The position numbers and the translations under genes were made by a program. From an uncultured Clostridia bacterium (GTDB taxonomy: Bacteria; Bacillota; Clostridia; Oscillospirales; Oscillospiraceae): a DNA stretch of 9,868 bases. The notes under the pieces are model-generated. The model did no database searches and had not been told where the DNA came from. It saw only the letters and a program-made list of their open reading frames with translations. Position 1 is the stretch's first letter. Every line of letters begins with the position of its first letter. Shown in pieces: positions 5,953-9,868 of the stretch. The stretch is from assembly GCA_946405655.1 (NCBI GenBank), contig CAMJHX010000035.1, forward strand, positions 1-9,868, read 5' to 3'.

Positions 5953-6080
5953 GGCAACAGAAGTTGCCAACCGCGCTGCGGTTTTTCGGCATTCGACCCG
6001 GCTGTCCGTGTGGCCTTGGCTCTCGGAGAGAGCGGTCGCATCCTGCTTCGAAAGACTTTCAAAAGACTTCCAATTGAGAC
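5953..6080 (-). ncRNA. Candidate structured non-coding RNA or long pot leader (unrecognised)
   Basis: A minus-strand transcript from the consensus-like promoter at 6086-6114 would start near 6080. GC content rises sharply at about 5969-6040 inside otherwise AT-rich DNA. A three-way junction can be drawn: outer stem 5994-5998 with 6034-6038, hairpin GCTCTC/GAGAGC at 6019-6033 (loop of 3), and hairpin 6000-6002 with 6013-6015. Two more hairpins follow at 5969-5983 and 5953-5968. The 3' end is uncertain: TTATT follows the last hairpin, which is a weak terminator, so the RNA may run on into potA. I do not recognise it as 6S, SRP, RNase P, tmRNA or a known riboswitch. The 11-bp direct repeats at 6048-6069 lie at its 5' end. 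Confidence 0.3.
5969..5986 (+). terminator. Plus-strand terminator-like hairpin, preceded by a second hairpin
   Basis: AACCGC-GCT-GCGGTT is a perfect 6-bp stem followed by a T-run that extends to 5986. Directly before it, GGCAAC-AGAA-GTTGCC (5953-5968) forms another perfect 6-bp hairpin. No protein gene ends here on the plus strand, so it would close an unrecognised short plus-strand transcript, or be part of a minus-strand structured RNA, where the same stems form but without a clean T-run. Confidence 0.5.
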
Positions 6081-6085
6081 ATCTC

Positions 6086-6114
6086 ATTCTAACAGGATTC
6101 GACCGGATTGTCAA
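6086..6114 (-). promoter_or_regulatory. Strong minus-strand promoter P2 upstream of the pot region
   Basis: TTGACA (6109-6114) and TAGAAT (6086-6091) with a 17-bp spacer form the best sigma-A-like promoter in the window. It points toward potA, about 375 bp upstream of the gene. No credible protein gene starts downstream of it, which is the main argument for a non-coding RNA or a long operon leader. Confidence 0.7.
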
Positions 6115-6167
6115 TCGTTTTGGATTCATACACTTTTGCTGTAACGTCTGTGAATCCGCTGACAATC
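6106..6167. repeat. Nested inverted repeats between two tandem promoters
   Basis: GATTGTCA (6106-6113) is the exact inverse of TGACAATC (6160-6167). Inside these, GGATTCA (6122-6128) is the inverse of TGAATCC (6151-6157). The outer left arm overlaps the -35 of the promoter at 6086-6114. A further direct copy of GATTGTCA is at 6191-6198, in the -35 of the next promoter. These could be regulator sites or a leader hairpin. Confidence 0.6.
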
Positions 6168-6169
6168 TT

Positions 6170-6199
6170 ATTAAAATATTTCAATCATCCGATTGTCAA
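6170..6199 (-). promoter_or_regulatory. Second minus-strand promoter candidate P1
   Basis: TTGACA (6194-6199) and TTTAAT (6170-6175) are separated by 18 bp. The -35 shares the nine bases TTGACAATC with the promoter at 6086-6114, so the two look like tandem copies. A transcript from here would first pass through the nested inverted repeat at 6106-6167. Confidence 0.4.
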
Positions 6200-6216
6200 A
6201 TAGAACGCCAAAAGCA

Positions 6217-6245
6217 TTGTATTTTGTTCGCTAAAGTGCTAATAT
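6217..6245 (+). promoter_or_regulatory. Possible promoter for the 6302-6700 gene
   Basis: An extended -10, TGC followed by TAATAT (6240-6245), has TTGTAT (6217-6222) 17 bp upstream. Both hexamers are imperfect, but it is the best plus-strand match upstream of the gene, with a leader of about 50 nt. Confidence 0.4.
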
Positions 6246-6301
6246 ATAGAATTAATAAGGATAATGCACAAGGTGTGCCGTCTCAGAAAGGCTGGTATCT
6301 T

Positions 6302-6700
6302 ATGAAATACATTTCTCTGCAATCGGAATCCGAAGCCGTTGAAAAGACGGTGTTGGAGCAGGAATATGCGCAGGCGGAGGATTTTGCGCCCGCCAGGCTC
6401 GGCGCGACGCACTTTTTCTTCAAGGTAGGCCGCAAGGTCTACTATCTTCCGCTCGCCGCGATCACGCGCTGCTTCCGCCGCGTGGAGCTTGTGAACGCCC
6501 GCATGGGCTGCTGCAATCAGGGGCTGCCGATGGAGAGCGTCGTCGTCTGCGGGGCAGAGGAGCAGGAGCTCGCGCAGATCCGCGTTGCCACCGAGCGCAT
6601 GAGCAAGGCGCTGCTGGCCGCGCTGAAAAAGGCGTGCCCGCAGGCGAAAATCGGCTATGAGCGCCCGCCGGAGCAGGAGTCGGCCGTGCGTTCTGTTTAA
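6302..6700 (+). CDS. Uncharacterised 132-residue protein
   Basis: I do not recognise an assigned function. The protein has no signal peptide or membrane segment and is probably cytoplasmic. Residues of about 1-30 look helical and acidic. A central block follows with strand-like segments: GATHFFFKVGRKVYYLPL, then ITRCFRRVELVNARMGCCNQ and MESVVVCG. A helix near the C-terminus (ERMSKALLAALKKACP) precedes a charged, possibly disordered tail. The order of several strands then one helix, with the phrase K-V-Y-Y-L-P-L-x-x-I, is reminiscent of small PH-like bacterial domains; this is a weak guess. I chose the ATG at 6302 because GAAAGG lies 10 bp upstream and coding composition (high GC3) starts there, while the earlier in-frame opening is AT-rich. 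Coding composition matches its neighbours. It is divergent from pot and followed by a separate promoter, so it may stand alone. Confidence 0.8.
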   Translation: MKYISLQSESEAVEKTVLEQEYAQAEDFAPARLGATHFFFKVGRKVYYLPLAAITRCFRRVELVNARMGCCNQGLPMESVVVCGAEEQELAQIRVATERMSKALLAALKKACPQAKIGYERPPEQESAVRSV

Positions 6701-6770
6701 CGAATTTCGCTCCGATGTCCTAAAATATGCCAGTTCGTCTTCGCATTGTTAAATAATCTTCAAAATTTAC

Positions 6771-6799
6771 TTGCATTCTTGTGCAGAAAGTACTAGAAT
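6771..6799 (+). promoter_or_regulatory. Promoter of the 6834-9088 two-gene unit
   Basis: TTGCAT (6771-6776) and TAGAAT (6794-6799) are 17 bp apart in an AT-rich stretch, 35 bp upstream of the start codon. The -10 matches 5 of 6 consensus bases; the -35 matches 3. Confidence 0.55.
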
Positions 6800-6833
6800 A
6801 GCATTCGGAATTTGGAGGAAAGGATAGAATCGC

Positions 6834-7340
6834 ATGTCGCCGCAGGAAGCGCTGGAGCGTCTGCTCCGTTCCTATACAAGTTATTATGATCTGTGTGAAG
6901 CACCGCCGGCGCCGTTTCAGGCGGCAGCGGAGTTCCACAGCCACGGCGAGAGCTATCTGCTCATCAAGTCCGCCAAGCTCTGGGAGATGGACAGCAACGA
7001 GTTCGTCTATTTCTCGGCGGAGGACGCGCTGACGGCGGAAAGCGTTTCCAACCGGATCGAAACGGCGTGGGATCTCGCCATGCCGCAGATTCATCCGGGC
7101 GAGAACCACCGCAACAGCGATGTGACGGTGATCTTCCTGACGGATATGCTTCCCGAGGATGCGCAAAAGCTCGTGCGGCGCACGAACCGCAGCAAGGGCT
7201 ACAAGCACGGCATCCAGGGCTGGAGCAATTTAAGACTTGGTGCAATCGAGCTTTCGACCGGCCGCGTCACCGTTAACCGCCACGGGCGCGACCTGAAAAA
7301 GCTCCTGAGCAATATATCATCTACAAGAGTAGGAGAGTGA
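6834..7340 (+). CDS. Uncharacterised 168-residue protein co-transcribed with cstA
   Basis: This soluble protein has no predicted membrane segment. It resembles a family of roughly 160-170 residue Clostridia proteins of unknown function that I remember under a DUF label (possibly DUF8052; the number is not certain). Its features fit that pattern: an N-terminal helix (MSPQEALERLLRSYTSYYDL), a central phrase ESYLLIKSAKLWEMDSNEFV, a strand DVTVIFLTDMLPEDAQKLVRR and a C-terminal stretch GAIELSTGRVTVNRHGRDLKKLL. I chose the ATG at 6834, which has GGAGGAAAGG upstream. Its stop is 5 bp before the cstA start and no terminator intervenes, so the two are almost certainly one transcript. A job linked to CstA transport is inferred from that spacing only. 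Confidence 0.85.
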   Translation: MSPQEALERLLRSYTSYYDLCEAPPAPFQAAAEFHSHGESYLLIKSAKLWEMDSNEFVYFSAEDALTAESVSNRIETAWDLAMPQIHPGENHRNSDVTVIFLTDMLPEDAQKLVRRTNRSKGYKHGIQGWSNLRLGAIELSTGRVTVNRHGRDLKKLLSNISSTRVGE

Positions 7341-7345
7341 GAAAA

Positions 7346-9088
7346 ATGACTGCTGTATTGATTATTCTTGCAGCTATCGTCCTGCTTGTCATCGGCTATG
7401 TGACTTATGGCTCCTGGCTTGCAAAGCAGTGGGGCGTCGATCCCAAGCGTCCGACCCCCGCACACACCATGACCGACGGCGTCGACTACGTCGCGGCCAA
7501 GCCGGCGGTCCTGATGGGCCACCACTTCTCGTCCATCGCGGGCGCAGGCCCCATCAACGGTCCCATCCAGGCGGCGGTGTTCGGTTGGGTCCCCGTTTTC
7601 CTGTGGTGCGTCCTGGGCGGCATCTTTGTCGGCGGCGTCCATGACTTCGGCGCCCTGTTCGCTTCCACCCGTCATGAGGGCAAGTCCGTCGGCGAGATCA
7701 TCGGCGACACCATGGGCAAGAAGGCCAAGACCCTCTTCCTCATCTTCGCGCTGCTGGTTCTGATCCTCGTCATCGCGTCCTTCGTGAACGTCGTGGCCGG
7801 CACCTTCATGTCCAACGAGGCGGCCTCCGTCATCACCACCGGCGCTGCCGTCACCGGCAACGAGACCACGGCTATGATCTCCATGCTGTTCATCGTGCTC
7901 GCCATCATCTACGGCCTGCTCACGAACCGCGCCGGCATGGGCACTCTGCCCGCCACCATCCTTGGTCTGATCGGCATCGTTGCGGTCGTCGTGCTCGGCC
8001 TGAAGGTCGGTCTTGCGTTCAACCGCACCACCTGGATCGTGCTCATCGGTCTCTACATCACGATCGCTTCTCTGGTTCCCGTGTGGATCCTGCTGCAGCC
8101 TCGTGATTACCTCAGCAGCTATCTGCTGTATGCCATGATGCTCATTGCTGTTTTCGGCATCATCTTTGCTGCTTTCACCAAGAACGCCACCTTTACCATT
8201 CCTGCCTTCACCGGCTGGAAGCTGGCCAACGGCAACACGCTGTTCCCGGCTCTGTTCATCACCGTTGCCTGCGGCGCCTGCTCCGGCTTCCACAGCCTGA
8301 TCGCCTCCGGCACCACGGCCAAGCAGCTCGACAACGAAGCGCACGCCAAGCCCATCGGCTACGGCGCCATGCTCATCGAGTCTGCCCTCGGTATCATCTC
8401 CCTGATCGCTGTCGGCATGGTCTTCGAAAAGTGGACCGGCGCGGACAACCCGTTCGGTTCTCCCTCCGCTGCGTTCGCCGGTGGTATTGCCACCATGTTC
8501 GGTGCTGACACCACTTCGGTTTACAAGACCATCTACGCGCTGCTGACGCTGGCGGTCTCCGTCTTCGCGCTGACCTCCCTCGACTCCGGCACGCGTCTGA
8601 GCCGCTACATGTTCTCCGAGCTGTTCCTGAAGGAAGGCGAGAAGAGCTACAAGGACGCCAAGGGCATCCGCAAGGTCCTGGCTTATCCGCTCTTCGGCAC
8701 CCTGTTCATGGTCATCGTGGGCTGCACCCTCGGCGGTCTGTCCCTCAGCCAGATCTGGGGTCTGTTCGGCGCTGCCAACCAGCTGCTCGCCGGCCTTGCT
8801 CTGATGGCCGTCGCCGCCTGGCTCGGCAACGTGGGCAAGAACAACAAGATGTTCATCATCCCGATGATCTTCATGCTCTGCGCCACGCTGACGCAGCTGT
8901 GCCTGACCATCATCGCCAAGGTGAAGGGGCTTGCTTCCGGCACCTTTGCTGAAAATGTTGCGACCACCGGTCCTGTTTGGGGTCATGTGTTCCAGCTCGT
9001 CTTCGCTGCTGCGATGTTCGTGCTCGCCATCATCCTCGTGATCGAAGGCATCCAGACCTTCTCCAAGCAGAAGGCCGCTGCGAAGTAA
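7346..9088 (+). CDS. cstA: CstA-family carbon starvation transporter
   Basis: This 580-residue inner-membrane protein has many hydrophobic segments from residue 3 to about 573. E. coli CstA and BtsT (about 700 residues) take up peptides and pyruvate; shorter versions are usual in Clostridia, so the length is not a truncation. Family blocks seen in order are KPAVLMGHHFSSIAGAGPI (about 52-70), GGVHDFGALFASTRHEGKS, TNRAGMGTLPA, CGACSGFHSLIASGTTAKQL and SLDSGTRLSRYMF. The substrate is not certain. I chose the ATG at 7346 because AGGAG lies 10 bp upstream; a GTG at 7337 abuts that site. Codon use is strongly biased to GC-ending codons, compatible with good expression. The gene follows the 168-residue protein gene by 5 bp and ends before a strong terminator. 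Confidence 0.95.
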   Translation: MTAVLIILAAIVLLVIGYVTYGSWLAKQWGVDPKRPTPAHTMTDGVDYVAAKPAVLMGHHFSSIAGAGPINGPIQAAVFGWVPVFLWCVLGGIFVGGVHDFGALFASTRHEGKSVGEIIGDTMGKKAKTLFLIFALLVLILVIASFVNVVAGTFMSNEAASVITTGAAVTGNETTAMISMLFIVLAIIYGLLTNRAGMGTLPATILGLIGIVAVVVLGLKVGLAFNRTTWIVLIGLYITIASLVPVWILLQPRDYLSSYLLYAMMLIAVFGIIFAAFTKNATFTIPAFTGWKLANGNTLFPALFITVACGACSGFHSLIASGTTAKQLDNEAHAKPIGYGAMLIESALGIISLIAVGMVFEKWTGADNPFGSPSAAFAGGIATMFGADTTSVYKTIYALLTLAVSVFALTSLDSGTRLSRYMFSELFLKEGEKSYKDAKGIRKVLAYPLFGTLFMVIVGCTLGGLSLSQIWGLFGAANQLLAGLALMAVAAWLGNVGKNNKMFIIPMIFMLCATLTQLCLTIIAKVKGLASGTFAENVATTGPVWGHVFQLVFAAAMFVLAIILVIEGIQTFSKQKAAAK

Positions 9089-9108
9089 TCGCAAACCAAA
9101 CGAAAGAA

Positions 9109-9137
9109 AAGCGTGTCGCTCTGGCGGCACGCTTTTT
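9109..9137 (+). terminator. Intrinsic terminator after cstA
   Basis: An 11-bp stem (9109-9119 with 9124-9134, one G-T pair, loop TCTG) ends in a run of five T (9133-9137). It starts 20 bp after the cstA stop and just before the alaS promoter, separating the two units. Confidence 0.92.
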
Positions 9138-9143
9138 CCTGTC

Positions 9144-9171
9144 TTGACTTCTTCCGATTCTGTGCTAAAAT
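9144..9171 (+). promoter_or_regulatory. alaS promoter
   Basis: TTGACT (9144-9149) and TAAAAT (9166-9171) are 16 bp apart, and TGC before the -10 gives an extended element. The start would be near 9178, directly upstream of the T-box leader. Confidence 0.75.
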
Positions 9172-9177
9172 AACATT

Positions 9178-9403
9178 TGTTATCCGGCTTTGACGAAAGA
9201 AGAGCCGCGGCAGGACGCCTTCAGAGAGAGGGGGACGGTGGAAGCCCCTCGGCGGACGTCACGGCAGCCGCTTTCCGAGCCTCCCGGGAGACCGGGCGGG
9301 GCGCTCCCGTTATCGGGCGACACGAGATATCCGCGCTTGCGGATAATCAGGGTGGTACCGCGAGTATATGATCCTCGCCCCTGTAGTATGGGGCGGGGTT
9401 TTT
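9178..9403 (+). promoter_or_regulatory. T-box riboswitch leader of alaS (tRNA-Ala sensing)
   Basis: The 14-base T-box core AGGGTGGTACCGCG is at 9349-9362. Its UGGU can pair with the ACCA end of tRNA, and the U suits the A discriminator base of alanine tRNA. Stem I begins with the K-turn-like GACGAAAGAAGAG (about 9191-9203). It has arms around GACGCC and GGCGGACGTC, and a distal part with AGAGAG and GGTGGAAG. A GCC at 9279-9281 is a candidate specifier for alanine, but I could not prove its register. Uncharged tRNA would stabilise the antiterminator formed with the T-box sequence; otherwise the terminator at 9373-9403 forms. AlaRS directly downstream confirms the amino acid. Confidence 0.93.
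9373..9403 (+). terminator. Regulated terminator of the alaS T-box
   Basis: A 9-bp stem (9373-9381 with 9390-9398, one G-T pair, 8-nt loop) is followed by five T at 9399-9403. It is the off state of the T-box switch, ending 22 bp before the alaS start. Confidence 0.9.
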
Positions 9404-9425
9404 GTTTTTTACAGGAGGAAACACT

Positions 9426-9868
9426 ATGAAACCTTACGGCCTGAATGAGCTGCGCGAGAAGTTCCTGAGCTTCTTTGAATCGAAGGGTCATCTGCGTCTG
9501 CCCAGCTTTTCGCTCATCCCGCAGCACGACCAGTCGCTGCTGCTCATCAACTCCGGCATGGCGCCGATGAAGCCCTGGTTCAAGGGCGAGCAGGAGCCGC
9601 CGCGCCATCGCGTCTGCACCTGCCAGAAGTGCATTCGAACCGGCGATATTGAGAACATCGGCAAAACGAGCCGCCACGGCACGTATTTTGAGATGCTCGG
9701 CAACTTCTCCTTCGGCGATTACTTCAAGCATGAGGCGATCGCGTGGTGCTGGGAGTTTCTCACGAGCCCGGAGTGGCTGGAGATCGATCCGGACAAGCTC
9801 TATCCCTCTGTCTATGTGGACGACGACGAGGCGTTTAACATCTGGCGCGACGAGATCGGCATTGCGCC
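9426..9868 (+). CDS. alaS: Alanyl-tRNA synthetase, N-terminal part (cut off by window edge)
   Basis: This enzyme charges tRNA-Ala with alanine in the cytoplasm. 147 codons are visible, all within the class II catalytic domain. The start MKPYGLNELREKFLSFFESKGH is followed by LLLINSGMAPMKPWF (around motif 1). The motif 2 region follows, with CQKCIRTGDIENIGK and SRHGTYFEMLGNFSFGDYFK. The ATG at 9426 has AGGAGG 7 bp upstream. Synthesis is governed by the T-box leader just before it. The editing and C-Ala domains would lie beyond the window. Nothing in the visible part departs from the family. Confidence 0.97.
   Translation, partial: MKPYGLNELREKFLSFFESKGHLRLPSFSLIPQHDQSLLLINSGMAPMKPWFKGEQEPPRHRVCTCQKCIRTGDIENIGKTSRHGTYFEMLGNFSFGDYFKHEAIAWCWEFLTSPEWLEIDPDKLYPSVYVDDDEAFNIWRDEIGIA

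Noticed and set aside
5985..6060. tRNA-like sequence (ATTCGACCC, CTTCGAAAG) in the pot upstream region
   Set aside because: No acceptor stem, anticodon arm or T-arm of canonical size can be drawn, and there is no CCA end.
5908..6165. Minus-strand 85-codon open frame in the pot upstream region
   Set aside because: It needs a TTG start without a ribosome binding site, spans a promoter, and its composition is not protein-like. It could be relic coding DNA, but nothing recognisable remains.
7199..9130. Long minus-strand open frame antisense to cstA (643 codons)
   Set aside because: It mirrors the GC-biased codons of cstA, is swamped with D, E, G, H and R, has no domain pattern and no ribosome binding site.

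Overview
The window looks like a chromosomal segment of a GC-rich member of the Clostridia, most likely Oscillospirales/Ruminococcaceae-like. The evidence is an alaS T-box, a YtrA-type GntR/ABC pair, a fused potC-potD gene, Gram-positive Shine-Dalgarno (SD) sites and GC-rich third codon positions beside AT-rich intergenic DNA. This placement rests on gene content and style only; no marker gene settles the genus.

Left part, all on the minus strand. At 1-831 lies a short GntR repressor overlapped by 4 bp with the start of an ABC ATPase that runs off the left edge. Upstream of it, a strong terminator closes an RluA-family pseudouridine synthase gene (921-1556), and the terminator's 3' arm doubles as the -35 box of the repressor promoter. 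Between the synthase gene and the next operon (1557-1740) are two oppositely oriented arrays of heptamers (TTAGGAR) around the synthase promoter.

Centre. A tightly packed polyamine (spermidine/putrescine) ABC importer operon runs leftward: potA (5709 to 4582), potB (4585 to 3713) and potCD (3711 to 1741). In potCD the second permease and the substrate-binding protein are one polypeptide. The potA leader has a GC-rich hairpin followed by an intrinsic terminator just before the gene, which suggests attenuation. The roughly 590 bp upstream of potA (5710-6301) hold no convincing protein gene. They do hold two good minus-strand sigma-A-like promoters, a GC-rich foldable segment, a plus-strand terminator and nested inverted repeats. 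This is the least explained and most interesting part of the window.

Right part, all on the plus strand. A 132-residue protein of unknown function (6302-6700) is followed by a two-gene unit: a 168-residue uncharacterised protein (6834-7340), then cstA, a CstA-family carbon-starvation transporter (7346-9088), 5 bp apart and closed by a strong terminator. Then come a promoter and a T-box leader (about 9144-9403) that senses uncharged alanine tRNA, and the first 147 codons of alaS, which runs off the right edge.

The shared themes are nutrient import (polyamines; peptides or pyruvate by CstA) and translation (AlaRS, RNA modification). I see no CRISPR array, transposase, phage gene, tRNA or rRNA. 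The novel-looking material is non-coding: the pot upstream region, the heptamer inverted repeat and the terminator/promoter overlap. A compositional break inside the leftmost ABC gene is also worth checking.
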